Below are positions 12,287-23,606 of a stretch of 64,000 nucleotides of DNA, piece after piece. A model generated the notes under the pieces. That model was not told the origin of the DNA and did not search any database. It saw nothing but the letters and a program-made list of their open reading frames with translations. Position numbers and translations under genes: made by a program. Source of the stretch: Athripsodes cinereus (taxonomy: Eukaryota; Arthropoda; Insecta; Trichoptera; Leptoceridae); the NCBI GenBank assembly GCA_947579605.1, contig OX388317.1, positions 19,549,384 through 19,613,383 of the forward strand, read 5' to 3'. Numbering within the stretch: the stretch's first letter is position 1; each line of letters opens with the position of its first letter.

Positions 12287-12321
<35 letters not shown>
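12179..12321 (+). mobile_element. 5'-truncated tRNA-derived SINE with poly(A) tail
   Basis: The copy begins at an intact pol III B box (GGTTCGATCCC, 12182-12192) and continues with the body seen in full at 14771-14945, including 'ctttcacgacacaagctttt' and 'aaggttgtatttgggtttat'. It ends in about 30 A residues. The A box half is missing. Confidence 0.8.
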
Positions 12322-12324
<3 letters not shown>

Positions 12325-12329
12325 TCTTT

Positions 12330-13755
12330 TTTTTTCATTTTATTGAATTTAAGAATATTATTAAATAAGAATAGGTATTGAACGGGTATTACTTATATGT
12401 AAAATTGATTGAAAAAATCTGAAGATATTTCAGGACATAGACATTTTACATAGGTACCTAAATAAAGGGTTTATGTAAATAAGTAAATTTCTTCAGGGTT
12501 CATAAAAATTGGGCTGTTTTCTACACTCCTCCTCATCGAAGTTGAAGATTCACAGTTAACAGATTAACGATCAAATTAACTTAGAATATTGATTAACTTC
12601 TTACTTTTTTATTGTGTTGTTGTGCAACAATGATATTATTTATTGTATTGATAATGAATTGAGAATTAAAAATAAGTCTCTGTCATATTTTTCTTATATC
12701 TATGGTTTAACGAACCACTTGTTTCAATTTATCTAAATTTTGAAAATGAAATGAAATGAGAATGAAAAATGAAAAGTTTTTTGTTTCCCTTCTTATACAA
12801 TACATCAACATTTGTCAATTATCACAATATCATACATTATCATGGACATCATACTTATGGTCTTATCACTTTTCTTATTTTCACACCCTTTCATTGGTTT
12901 CCAATAATTATCCCAGACGAGCGATAAGTAAATCTCGAGATTTTTTTATTAATATCTATGTATTGTGATAATATTAGCTTCCGTATATTATAATGTACTA
13001 AAAAACTATGCTTAAAAAATTGCGATTTATGGAAGATTTAACGAAATTAAACACTTTAGTGGCACTCGTATACAGATGGACACATTGAATTTCATTACAT
13101 CTTTTTATTTTAGTTTATTACATCAATCTAAATTATTTATCGAAATCGAAAAAATATACTTTATACACACAAAACTATAAGTGAAATATGGATTAAAAAA
13201 CTGTACCTACTTATCGATGTTTTTTTTGTTGGTATTTTAACAAATGTGCATTTTGCTTACAGTTATTTTTAAAATTAATGTGTTCAAAACATTGAAATAA
13301 TATTCTTATGAAGTAATCTTCATAATATGACATCAATTTTTACAATGTTGATCAACTTCTTTGTTAAATGCAGTTGTCCAATTTTTTCACAATCCTAATT
13401 TTGTGTCTAATTGAACGCCTGTGCCTTTATTTTCTTGACTCTTACGTTTGCCACTGACGTGTAAAAAAATATTTAGCGAAGTAAACTTTTTTAACGAATT
13501 AACCGTTAATAAAACATTTTTAACTAACGATTTCCAGCTCTACTTCTCAACGGTCAATCAATCGTACCTTCAGGCGACAAATCTTGAAGATATTGTGTGA
13601 TCAAGGAATAAAAGTATAGGTTGACTTTTCCACCTTTAAGGGATTTTTTAGAGAATTAGTTTATACTCGGACCGAAGGGTCAGAGGAAAATATGGAGAGA
13701 GTAGAATTATTCTACAACTTTGAGGTGCACGTTATGTAATAAAAACTTTTATAAA
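12330..13755. other. gene-free AT-rich stretch
   Basis: No gene or element supported. Confidence 0.4.
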
Positions 13756-13756
13756 C

Positions 13757-13870
13757 CATCTTTACCATCCTGACGTCTGCTACAAGTGGGGTAGCCAGAA
13801 GATTAACCGCATGTGATAGACATACAGAATACTCTCTCCATACCAACGAAAATAAAACATTCGAATCAAT
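13757..13870 (-). mobile_element. ~255-bp retroposon family, 3' fragment
   Basis: It matches the reverse complement of the family's 3' half: 'ctacaagtggggtagccag', the 'gcatgt' block and 'ccaacgaaaataaaacatt'. See 37179-37440 for the best copy. Confidence 0.6.
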
Positions 13871-14181
13871 TCGCACAAAAGTACCTACATACATACTGCA
13901 ATGCCGGCAGATAAAAAAGATACACCGTATTAAATAAATATTATTATTCAAGATGGATGGTAGGTATCCCTCATTGTTAAATGGAAGATTTTAAATGTTG
14001 TATACATAAGGTTTTACTTGTCTTACACATAACAGTCGAAAGCTTAAGTACAGAAATGAGCGGAAAACCTTATTTATTCCAGGATCTTTACGGTTAATTA
14101 TGGAACCTCTGACACAGTCCACACTGAGAAAAGTTATCATTAAAAATCACTAAAAGTTTTAGTACTACTACAACAACTATA

Positions 14182-14235
14182 ACATCACGGCATATCCTAC
14201 AAGTGGGGTAGCCAGCAGACCAGCTTCACAGTTGT
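14182..14235 (-). mobile_element. ~255-bp retroposon family, terminal fragment
   Basis: Only the 3' end survives ('atcacggcatatcctacaag' and 'tggggtagccagcag'), next to a run of 'tac' words (tail side). Confidence 0.6.
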
Positions 14236-14366
14236 AGTACCTGTAAATTATTTAGATTCATTTTTGACATATATTTTGATCGACAGCGCCGCACACGTAA
14301 AGTTATAGTAGGTTCCAAGCAAAGAAAATTATAGTGCAGTCTTTATAATATGTATAAGCACTGCAC

Positions 14367-14755
14367 TATAAGTATCCATGCCCGGTACAATATCGTATTA
14401 TATACACTTTAGTATCCATGTCCGATACAATAACGTATTATATACATTATAAGTGTCCATGTCCGGTACAATAACGTATTATGTACACTGCATATAAGTA
14501 TCCATTCCCGGTACAATAATGTATTATATACACTATAAGTATCCATGTCCGATACAATGACGTATTATATTTATATACCTACATTATAAGTGTCCATGTC
14601 CGGTACAATAACGTATTATATATGTTCACTGCATATAAGTATCCATGCCCGGTACAATAACGTATTATATACGCTATAAGTATCCATGCCCTGTACAATA
14701 ACGTATTTTATACACTGTAAGTATCCATTTCCTGTACAATAACGTATTATATTCG
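14367..14755. repeat. minisatellite, nine units of 39-51 bp
   Basis: Nine successive units carry the core 'tataagtatccatgtccggt' then 'acaataacgtattatata'. Units differ by point changes (atgtccg/atgcccg, gtatcc/gtgtcc) and by short insertions, so spacing varies. The array abuts the SINE at 14771, and its last unit runs into it through 'ttcgttggtagg'. Confidence 0.85.
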
Positions 14756-14761
14756 TTGGTA

Positions 14762-14945
14762 GGTTCGTCGGTAGCCTGGAGGTAGAGTCTCGGCCTCGTG
14801 ATCAAAGGGTCCGTGGTTCGATCCCAGGTGCCGGCAAAACTCCCCTTTCACGACACAAGCTTTTAGCTTAGTGTGAAAGGTGTATAAGGTTGTATTTGGG
14901 TTTATAACAAAACCCAGATATATCTCCTTTTTTTTTAAATATATA
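14762..14945 (+). mobile_element. tRNA-derived SINE, near full length
   Basis: An A-box-like TAGCCTGGAGG (14772-14782) and a perfect B box GGTTCGATCCC (14815-14825) are spaced as in a tRNA gene. The tRNA-related head is followed by an unrelated body ending 'cccagatatatctcc' and a T/A-rich tail. The missing acceptor-stem pairing and fused body mark it as a SINE, not a tRNA gene. A truncated sister copy lies at 12179-12321. Confidence 0.85.
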
Positions 14946-14949
14946 TATA

Positions 14950-15487
14950 TCCATGAATTTTAACATAAAGTATGCAACACGATCAAAATAATATGCAGGC
15001 ATTATCATTTTTTTTTCTCAGGAATAGAAAAAATAGTTATAAAATAAAAAGGCACAAATGGATTCTTAAAAATCGTTTTTTTTTCTATTAAGAGCAAGTT
15101 GGACATGTTAAACAAATAGAATGGAAAACGAAAATCATTAGTATTATGTACACTACTGAATAATGTTACAATAAAAAAATACTACATAAATAAAACACAA
15201 ACTTACCTCGTAATGTCACGAACTTAAGTTGTAGAAGCATTGTGTTTAAAAGAAGAATGGTACCAAATAAAGAATTTCAATAGATATCTCCTAGTAAAGA
15301 CTTAGTAAGAAGTATTATTTATTAGATTTTTCCTCATTCCAAATATCCTGAATATAAGGTCGCTTTTACCCTTTTTTAGTCAACGAAAGAAAAAAGACAA
15401 TAATAGTGATCTCGCCTAGTAAATGTTGGTATATACCAACGTTTATTTATTTAATGAAATTTTGTGAGTATTATATTTGTCCAGTGG
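14950..15487. other. gene-free AT-rich stretch
   Basis: No gene or defined element seen. Confidence 0.4.
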
Positions 15488-15605
15488 AACCCCCCCCCCC
15501 CCGTAAAGAATAGGTTTCCTACTTTTTTCTGCGAGTTTTCGAGTACCTCGTAAACGGCAAATATTCGCGAAATATTAAAGACATTTAACATTTTCAATAC
15601 TGCCA
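15488..15605 (+). mobile_element. diverged ~255-bp retroposon family copy, 5' part
   Basis: After a poly-C run the sequence follows the family's 5' half: 'gtaaagaataggt', 'ctgcgagttttcgagta', 'cggcaaatattcg' and 'aagacatttaac'. The 3' half is not recognisable. Confidence 0.5.
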
Positions 15606-16830
15606 CGCATTCTGGTTGTCTTGATTTGTATTGGCGTCGGGAGGACGATTTGCATTTTTAACACATACAGTCAGTCCGCTGATTGCCCCAGTTGTGGGGA
15701 ATGTCCTGAGGGTTTGAATAAATAAATGGCTTCTTCTTTTTGAGCAATCATTAATTCCACATGACCGTGGCGTCCACCTTTTTTTATTTTTCTTTGCCAC
15801 GTGCAATGATTGAATTCCTTTGACATTTAAACCATCTCGTTCTGCAAACAATCCTGCTCTTTCTTCAGGATTAGTAAAAAGGATTAAGCGCCCTCCATTT
15901 CTGACGTTTCATCATTTCTAAGTTAAATTTTCTTCTTATAATTAAATGTATAATTAGAATATTTATTAACAAGAATATAGATTTATACAAATTTATGAAT
16001 AGGCTGAAATATTAATGCCGAGATTATGTAGTGCAACTCCGGGTTTTGCAGAAAACAGTGGCGGGACTGTAATTTGTATATTGGTCTTTTTAAGTTTCCG
16101 GATTGAATATAACTCATTGCTATCTTAAATTATTTGGTCCGCAGTCTAATTATTGGTAAAACTGCTGGCGGTATACTATCCAAGAAAAAATTGTGACGAT
16201 AGATTAGATATCTAGAAGGATTACTTCATCGTTGAAATTTTTTTATTAAAAAATTTCTTTCTTGAAAAATGAGCACTCTTAAAAAAATAAAGCCTTCCTT
16301 TGTCTTTCATAATAGCCACTATGGGACTCCAAGGTGTTGTTAAGGCATGCGTTGGTATTTTTTTATATTTGAAAATACGCTCATAAAAGGAGCGCGCGGT
16401 TTTTTTATGCATGTATCAAAGTCACGCCACTGGTAGGGATATCTACACAGCATAGTGAAGCAGATTATTTCTCTTCAAAGTTTAACTTTGAAAGACTTGA
16501 AAATCCAAAGAATTTCTACACCAAAAGCATATTTCACGTTTGGGATGAAAATAAACATACACTCAAGCATGTTCATACCACGCACAAATATACATAAATA
16601 TACACAAGTACATAAACTGGCACATAGCTATGTGTGTAGCTATAGAAAAAAGAGTGAACAGTTCAGTTACTGTCCGATTTACAAAACTGTATTCGGATAA
16701 AAGAATGATATTTTCAAGCTATTCAAAATGCATCAGTATTTAAAATTACCATGCAATAAAGTGAACATCTTAATCTACAATATCAGCAAGACATCTCACA
16801 AAAGAGATCCAACCAGAGGACTAACTGTAT
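15606..16830. other. no recognised gene
   Basis: Minus-strand open frames at 15594-15851 and 16221-16412 show no domain or splice context and are probably chance. Confidence 0.4.
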
Positions 16831-16839
16831 GTAAAATAC

Positions 16840-17275
16840 ATACACGTCACATCGTCTTTTTTGATATCCTGCCATTGAAAAGGATAGTACTATGTAACTG
16901 GTTCTATGGATTGGCCAGAGTTGATTGGTTTCATGAACTTGTCCGTCTTGAATTGTAACATTAGAAATCAATCACTGAAATCAACAAACTATAAGTAATA
17001 ATATTTACATGCATATGAATCGATTCCATGACTTAGGAATAATTTATTACTTTATTGAAGTCGATATTTTCAATGATTTGGAGTACACTGATGTTGTGAG
17101 CGAATTTTGTTTTGACACATATTCCGCTAAAGATTTCTAGTAGCTTTTGTATTATGTTTTTGATTTTCGTTGCTTGCTGTTGTATATATGTTGATTATTT
17201 TTGTTTCAAGTATGTTTTGTATTGTTATTTTACAATAAAGGCTGTTTTGACCGTTTAGATGTGTAAATAAATAAT
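16840..17275 (+). pseudogene. diverged jockey-like LINE 3' end, second copy
   Basis: It aligns by eye with 4270-4725: 'tttttgatatcctg', 'gaaaaggatag', 'atgaatcgattccatg', 'gatattttcaatgatttgga' and the same tail ending 'caataaaggctgtttt' then AATA units. Numerous indels leave no frame. Confidence 0.6.
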
Positions 17276-17679
17276 TATAAGACATTCTAGATGAGCAGTT
17301 TACCAGAAAAGAATGCGAGACCTATTATTTTATTCCGAAGTTTTCACTGGTAGGTTGTTCTAATTGTGCAAATAAGAAAAATGGTCAATTTCTGTACTGT
17401 TTACCCTATTTAGTTGTATTATGACTATTATGTATAACAGTATATACTCTTTTCTTGTGTCCTTTCTCTTTCATATACACTCTCTGTCTCTGTTTTTCTC
17501 TTATACATCCGCGTGAATACAACCCTTTTGATTTGTATTTTTATTTAAAGGTATTTAGCCCGTTAAAGCCTCAACGAAACGCTTGACATGGGGGTTGGTT
17601 GGGGGTTGATTCAGAAGTTAATAACATTGAAATATAATTGTTATCTTTAAAAATGACCGTTGTTTAAAGTTATTTAATG

Positions 17680-17765
17680 TAAATTGAACACATGAAACTA
17701 TCATAGAAGAATTGGTAGAGACAACGTCACCTTTTTTGGTTGTCCCTCTAGACGGGTCTTTTCTA
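17680..17765 (-). mobile_element. fragment of the second tRNA-SINE family
   Basis: 'acacatgaaactatcat', 'acgtcacctttttt' and 'gacggg' match, in order, the left arm of the head-to-head pair at 30820-31066. Confidence 0.5.
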
Positions 17766-17867
17766 GGTATATACCTAAGAATTCTGATATCAGAACAATA
17801 TCTTAACATGACGAAGCAGTTATTGGAGTTTAGGAAAATAATTTTGATGCCTTCGGTATATGACCTG

Positions 17868-18068
17868 AGGCCTGAGTCAATAACACATTTTCACGTTACG
17901 TTTTCGTTCCGTTAGCGTTCAAATGCAGACGATGTTGCGCCAAAGTGTTAATTTTCGTAACTATTGTGTATCTTAGCAACGAATATGACACTTGCTTGCA
18001 ACTTCGTCTATACTCGAACGTTAACGGAACGAAAACGTAACGTGAAAATGTGTTATTGACTCAGGTCT
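17868..18068. mobile_element. MITE family A, copy 1 (201 bp)
   Basis: Long inverted repeats start AGGCCTGAGTCAATAACACA and end with the inverse (one change). The arms run about 55-60 bp through 'cacgttacgttttcgtt'. It is flanked by CTG on both sides (17865-17867, 18069-18071). A second 201-bp copy in inverted orientation is at 38871-39071. There is no coding capacity. Confidence 0.85.
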
Positions 18069-18124
18069 CTGGTTGATCGGACAAACATACCCTGTGAAAA
18101 CGGTAGGCTGTGGATTCGTGTCCC

Positions 18125-18275
18125 TACTGAGATATTTATTTATTTATTCATTCTTTACTGTACATTGATTACAAACAATTACATAAAAGGTATACATTCA
18201 AATTAAATTCAATCAATATACAGAGAGCGAGTTAATCGCAAAGGCATCTAGAGATGTCAAGAGAATAAGGTGACA
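18125..18275 (-). mobile_element. LINE 3' tail, minus orientation
   Basis: The reverse complement contains 'cgattaactcgctctctgta' and ends CAATGTACAGTAAAGAATGA plus AATA repeats, as at 1596-1671 and 47865-47995. Confidence 0.65.
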
Positions 18276-18539
18276 TTGTTTATTCTATGTCTTGTTTATA
18301 TATTTCCTTAATGTCTCCTACCCTACAGAGTAGGTAGAGAGGACAAAATGCCAAACCAACATTAAAAAGACACACTTTTTCGTAGAATTATATTATATAC
18401 CTACGTAGAATTCTCTACTCAACATACGACCTAGTTAACAAATTCATCCACGTGGTTGCCTTCCATCATTAATTTGTTTTTTAGGTCTAAATCATGCATA
18501 CTAAAACATACGTACATCAAGTATGGTTTCCAGCGGAAA

Positions 18540-18640
18540 AACCGCATATAAAAAAATGTAATATGTCCTCTCCGTGCCAACAAAAAAATAAGACATTTAG
18601 GATGAGTGACATATCATCGCTGAATATTAGACGCTAAATA
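18540..18640 (-). mobile_element. diverged ~255-bp retroposon family fragment
   Basis: 'tgtcctctccgtgccaac', 'aagacatttaggatgagtga' and 'atcatcgctgaat' follow the family in reverse order. Confidence 0.5.
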
Positions 18641-18644
18641 ACAC

Positions 18645-19049
18645 TCGAATGCTCAGAGAAAATAGTGGGAGGCTAATATTATTTTCTGGTAAGTAAGTAC
18701 ATGGCACAAGATATCTGAAACATCTATTTTAGTACGCATAAGTTTTAGGTTTTCGATCCCTGATCTCAAGAATAAAGCATGCAAAATATGTGATGAAGGA
18801 CAGGCAAGACTATTCAGAGAGGGTTGAGATAGGGAAAGGGGAAAATAAGGGGAATTTGTATCACAGAGGGAGTGAGGTACATACATAATAATTATTATTA
18901 AGTATATCTACTCTCTTTACCTGCACATATTAGGTATAGGTATGTCGTCAAACTACCTCTAAAATTTTACATACATACATACATACATGCTTAAATATTT
19001 AAACATACCACGCGAACTACGATACATTGCACACAATACCTACAAGTTG
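18645..19049. other. no recognised feature
   Basis: AT-rich, with a short (ACAT)n run at about 18969-18988. No coding evidence. Confidence 0.4.
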
Positions 19050-19235
19050 TATGTTCTATACTATTTGCTCTGTGGAGCCTCCGGCGAATTATAAATACAT
19101 CTTCCACCCTTTTCTGTAAGTCTTTGAGTGTTATGTTTTTAGCAGGTATTTCTAAAACATCATATTATTATATAAGACATTTAGCATCTTCAATTCAGCA
19201 ATGTGGTAGTTATATCACCCGTTCTGAATATAATA
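19050..19235 (+). mobile_element. diverged ~255-bp retroposon family copy
   Basis: 'gtggagcctccggc', 'agtctttgagtgtta', 'agcaggtatttct', 'aagacatttagcatcttcaa' and 'ttcagcaatg' follow the family order with many changes. Confidence 0.45.
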
Positions 19236-19239
19236 TTTT

Positions 19240-20585
19240 CATGGTATAAATTGGGCTCTATCTCTGAAAATGCCTTGTTGGCCAGCATTCTATCTCGGTA
19301 AATGTGATCGGGGATTTTAGATAAAAACACTTAGAATCGGAGAGAACGAAGTTTATTCACAGAAGTAATGAAGTGGCAGAGAGTTGATACATAGATTACA
19401 ATGGCTTATATAGATGTCACAAGAAAGGTGACCATAAACAAAAAAATGTATCATAGCCAATTATTAAGGTGGCACTTACATGTTTTAACAGGATTCCCAC
19501 ACTTTTCTTATTAGTTTTCGACTGTAACTTTAAAATTGTTCGCTAAAACATCGCGTTTAAGAAGTTTAAAATTTTCATTTTGAATGTTTTTTAAATATTG
19601 TAGAATATTTAAAAAACATTCAAAATGTCTCGTAACTGTTACATAGTTAATCCTTCTAAAATAACTGATATTTAAAATTTTCAGTCTAGCGATGAGGTAT
19701 GCCACCTAAACTGGATATATTTTCTTTTATTAGTACGAAGAGGACGAGTAAGTAATACTCTTGCTTTTGAGTCAAGTAATTCCTGGTTCGATTCCTGACC
19801 AATGCAAAATACAGAATGGCCTTTTTCAAAATAATAATTCTCAGTTAGTCCGATGGCTTCACCAATTATGAGAATGCCACGATTCTATAGATAGATAAGT
19901 AAAAGTTCTATACGAGATCCAAAAGCTCTTATGTTTTATGAAATTCATTTCGTGATATTTAATATACAATTAAAGTTTGTAGGTTGTGATTGGCATGTGT
20001 TCAGAAAACAATCAAAAATGCATGGCATACATGGCCAAATAACTACAAAGTTCCGGCATAAATGTTCAGACGTGAACCCAAACGCAAGCAAATATCATAT
20101 TTTTATAAAATGCCAAAGATAGCCTATGTTTGATATTTTTATATCAAATAAGATGAGAATAAAAAAAACGTTCGAAAAACTCATAGTAAATTCATTACAA
20201 CGGCCTTGTTTGTTGGTTGGTGATGTGTTGCTCTGTATTAGTGAGTTGTTTCCGTACTAGCCGCTCGGTGAATACACTAACCCCTCTGTCCTTGTCTTGC
20301 ACTAGTTACTCTCTTTAATTATCGAACATGCGTTAATATTTCCGTTTCTACGTGAGTCGGGTGTATGCAGGTGCGAAAGAAGAAGAAACATATTTTTTAT
20401 TATTTCTCTTTTTTATTTTGGCGAAAAAAGAGGGCTTGATAATTTGTTTTAGTATGTTTTAAGTTCATCAACGCTCCGTCCATGAGAACAATTAGATCTT
20501 TCGCGGCAAGAATCAGGAACACATAATAGTCGTATAAATCGGTTCGGTATAATTAAATAATTCAATACAAACGTTGATACACTAG
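19240..20585. other. no recognised gene
   Basis: A self-complementary stretch (about 19570-19630, 'cattcaaaatg'/'cattttgaatg' words) and a more G+C-rich segment at 20180-20400 are visible. Neither could be assigned. Confidence 0.4.
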
Positions 20586-20587
20586 CC

Positions 20588-20752
20588 CCCTAGTCAAAAC
20601 ACATTTTAGCGTTATGAAGTCGTTCGACTACAAACGAAATTACGACAATCTACCTACATGTACCATATAATTATGCGTTATTGTTGCAATTATAGTCGTA
20701 ATTTCGTTTGTAGTCGAACGACAAGTGACGCTAAAATGTGTTTTGACTAGGG
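20588..20752. mobile_element. MITE family B (165 bp)
   Basis: Ends CCCTAGTCAAAACACATTTT and its inverse form terminal repeats of about 29 bp. Further in, 'gactacaaacgaaattacga' is mirrored near the other end. The interior 'caatctacctacatgtacc ... aattatgcgttattgttgc' is nearly identical to that of family C, whose ends differ. No exact target duplication was found; the right flank is CTG. Confidence 0.75.
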
Positions 20753-20759
20753 CTGCCTA

Positions 20760-21990
20760 ATCTTTAAATTATTCCTAGGTATATTTATTAACTTATAAAC
20801 CTCTTGTGCTTTTGAAACATTGTGACAACAAAGCAAAACGTTTATAATACAGTACAGTTATATCTCAAAACGAAAACTTTGTAATAATCGTTCATTATAA
20901 TAATCTACGTACCTATTAAATAAGTGCAGTGAGTGCTACAAGTTACACTTTAAGCCATCAACGGTCATAGAAAACATACGAGAAGGAAATTTGGGGTAGG
21001 TAGGTAAGTCTTTTCTTTGATCCATTTATCAAATTTTCCTTCAAGCATCCGTGTTTGTTTCTCATAATACACTTTTTAACACGAAAGTGAGACGTGTTTT
21101 GATTTCACACAGTCAATGCAATATACCTAAAAATCAAATTTTTACATATTATTTAATAGTTACAAATAGATACAAACTTTATATTAAATATGCGATTATG
21201 ATTATGGGCATGAAATGCTTCAGGCATTTAGTGCTTAAAATTAGAAGTTTGCCATTGTACCAAAAGTACTTACTTTCCATTACATACATAGTCCAATATG
21301 ATTGAGCTCAATGATGCAAGTTGCTGTAACTTAACTATTTAAAGACTCTTATGCCAAAAGTGGCAAATTGAAAAATATCTAGTCGACAATAAATTTTATC
21401 CAATAATGAAAAAGTAATTTTAATTATGGGTTTATTTTTTAAGACTCCATATTAATTTATGGAAACACACAAACTGTTTTTATTAATAAAAGTAACCTAG
21501 TTTCGACTTACAAAGAGTTGGACAATGACTTTTTTAAGATTTAAGACATCTCGGGAAAATTTGGAATCTTTGCTGGTCCACATATTGAATGTATGTTTTG
21601 CCAACATATTCTGTAGGTAATTGACTGTTTGATTCTTTAAAAACTGTAAAAATTAAATAAAATAAAATTTCTTAGGATTAAACATATTTATGCAAAAAAT
21701 CGAAGAAAGACAACTATCGATTTTCGACTTAACTACATGATTTTATTTTTCTTTTTTTATTTTCGTAACATTAATATGATCTACTTGGTACTTAGTAACT
21801 TTTTATTCTGTGTTCTTTGTAGTATGTATGCATAGTTATGTACTTATGGAATGCATTGTTAAGACGCTTGCACTAAAAAGTCAACCCATTAACAGAGCAT
21901 AGAAGTTGAAATGTTAAATTGAAGTTGATTAAGTTATACTTAGTTTCGTTCGTTTCACCCTTCATTTTGGAGTAGACAGAGAGAATATTG
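20760..21990. other. no recognised gene
   Basis: AT-rich up to the LTR element. No domain, splice or repeat signal strong enough to call. Confidence 0.4.
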
Positions 21991-21994
21991 GTAA

Positions 21995-21998
21995 AGTT
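21995..21998. repeat. LTR element target duplication, left (AGTT)
   Basis: The same AGTT follows the right LTR at 26569-26572. Confidence 0.9.
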
Positions 21999-23554
21999 TG
22001 ATATGGGGTGGTTTTTGGCCGGTGATAAAAAAATTATCAAAAATATTTTTTCGTAATAATATTCGGTTAGTAATAATAATAATTAAAATATCAAGATTTG
22101 TGCAAACTTGGTGACACATTCCAAGGCAGGTACCTACTGGACGTGATTCCATGAATCACATGTGGTCACCATTCGTCGCCGTCTTTCGTGTCTCTCGCCA
22201 ATCAACCCATAATCTTATGTTATAGGTCAGAGTGTGTGTTTGTTTGTATGTACATTGTAATCTAGATGTAAACGTTCCTGTAGGTAGGTATAATATCAAA
22301 GGTGATATGAAATACTACCTACACGAACGTAGATACCAACATACATACACTCTCCTTACATTGTAACTAGTATGTAAGTGCTAGTTAGGTTGTCAGTATA
22401 GATTGGGGTTTTGTTTGAAAATGGGGGGGATAAAAAAAAATGAACCGTTATACTGTGGTGAAATTTGACACTTTTTTTATAATTATGAATTTATCTAATC
22501 GTGTGAGATATGTTGCGTAGAATACGCTGGTAGTCTGCGAGCAAAGTACCCGGGCATACTAGCTAGTAACGCCGTATGTCCGGGATAAAGATGCAGAATG
22601 AAGGCAAAGGGTGCGGTGTGAAGGCAGAGGGCGTGGGGGTAGCATCCCCTAAGCGGGCCATCAGCGGCAGACCACGAAAACATTACCCGCCAGGCCTCCG
22701 TGGAGAACGTTGCTCCCGCCCTTGTGTGGCGGAGCCAGCAAGATGGGACCCCGCGGTTTCCCGCCCAGGACGCCGGGTTCCACAACATTACCCGCCAGGC
22801 CTCCGTGGAGAACGTTGCTCCCGCCCTTGTGTGGCGGAGCCAGCAAGATGGGACCCCGCGGTTTCCCGCCCAGGACGCCGGGTTCCACAACACGACCCGC
22901 CAGGCCTCCGTGGAGAGCGTTGCTCCTGCCCTTGTGTGGCGGAGCCGACGAGATGGGACCCCGCCGTTTCCCGCCCAGGATGCCGGGTCCCAGGAGGTAG
23001 CCTCTCGTGGGCTTGAAGGCCGCTGGCCTCGGACGGATACCATTCTGAGGACCATATCCCAGAATGCCAGCGTGGGAAGGATTGCGCCTGTCTGCAGTTC
23101 AGCAGGCAGGACGATGCATCAGGGTGGTGTGAGCCGGGCTAGGATGCCTAGGCTCCCACCCAACGTGAGCGATTCTTGTGCGTCTGTGTTTTGTTTTTTT
23201 GATAGTGACAATTAATATTAATGTGTAGTGAAAAGACTGTGTATTTTATGATTGGGATAAAGACATATTTTAATCGGGATGAGGAGTAGGTTCTAATTTA
23301 GATAGGTAACATTAGTTTTAAATTCCTTTATTTTTAGTTTTGATAATAATGTGTTTTTTTGTAAATAAATAGAAATATTAGTGTAAATAAACGCTTGTGT
23401 TTTCATCACCGCCCATGCATTTCACTGTAGTATGCCAATGTTGTCTTTTTTTATGCAAATTATGAGTATAAAAGAGGAGTATAGTAAAGGTAATATTATG
23501 TAAGTATCTCTTTTCTCTCCTTGCCTCCTTCCAGCTGAGAACGGGCCCTTGTCA
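21999..23554 (+). repeat. 5' LTR (1,556 bp)
   Basis: TGATATGG ... CTTGTCA. A TATA-like TATAAAAG sits at 23467-23474, only about 80 bp from the 3' end. AATAAA signals lie upstream of it at 23364-23369 and 23386-23391. If TATAAAAG is the promoter, U3 is about 1.49 kb and R-U5 is very short, with the poly(A) signal inside U3. The middle holds a G+C-rich triple tandem repeat. Confidence 0.95.
22681..22995. repeat. 3 x 105-bp G+C-rich tandem repeat in 5' LTR
   Basis: Units start at 22681, 22786 and 22891. Units 1 and 2 are almost identical; unit 3 has a few changes (gagagcg for gagaacg, cgacgag for cagcaag). The period is a multiple of three, so any stop-free frame stays open through all units. 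That explains the overlapping frames of 75-186 codons on both strands here. I do not regard them as genes. Confidence 0.9.
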
Positions 23555-23558
23555 ATTT

Positions 23559-23575
23559 TGGCGCCCATCGTGTCG
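23559..23575 (+). other. primer-binding site, tRNA-Lys type
   Basis: TGGCGCCCATCGTG begins 4 nt after the 5' LTR. It matches the complement of the 3' end of animal tRNA-Lys (TGGCGCCCAACGTG) except for one base. This marks minus-strand DNA priming and the + orientation of the element. Confidence 0.8.
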
Positions 23576-23580
23576 GCATT

Positions 23581-23606
23581 AATTGACAAAGCATGCTTTG
23601 TCAATT
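23581..23606. other. 26-bp perfect palindrome in leader
   Basis: The sequence is fully self-complementary around a central GCATGC, 6 nt downstream of the primer-binding site. It ends in GTCAATT, and the following 'ttggcgccgcaact' echoes the LTR/primer-site junction ('gtcaattttggcgcc' occurs at both 23551 and 23601). A packaging or RNA-dimer role is an inference from its position. Confidence 0.75.

Noticed and set aside
14367..14755. A CRISPR array
   Set aside because: Units are tandem with no unique spacers, and the context is clearly eukaryotic.
14762..14850. A tRNA gene
   Set aside because: A and B boxes are present, but there is no acceptor-stem pairing and the tRNA-like part is fused to a SINE body with a second copy at 12179. 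The same applies at 30920, 39075 and 42430.
22495..23215. Open frames of 75-186 codons on both strands, repeated at 25509-26229
   Set aside because: They follow the 105-bp tandem repeat, whose period is a multiple of three, overlap each other on both strands and lie in LTRs. No known domain is seen.
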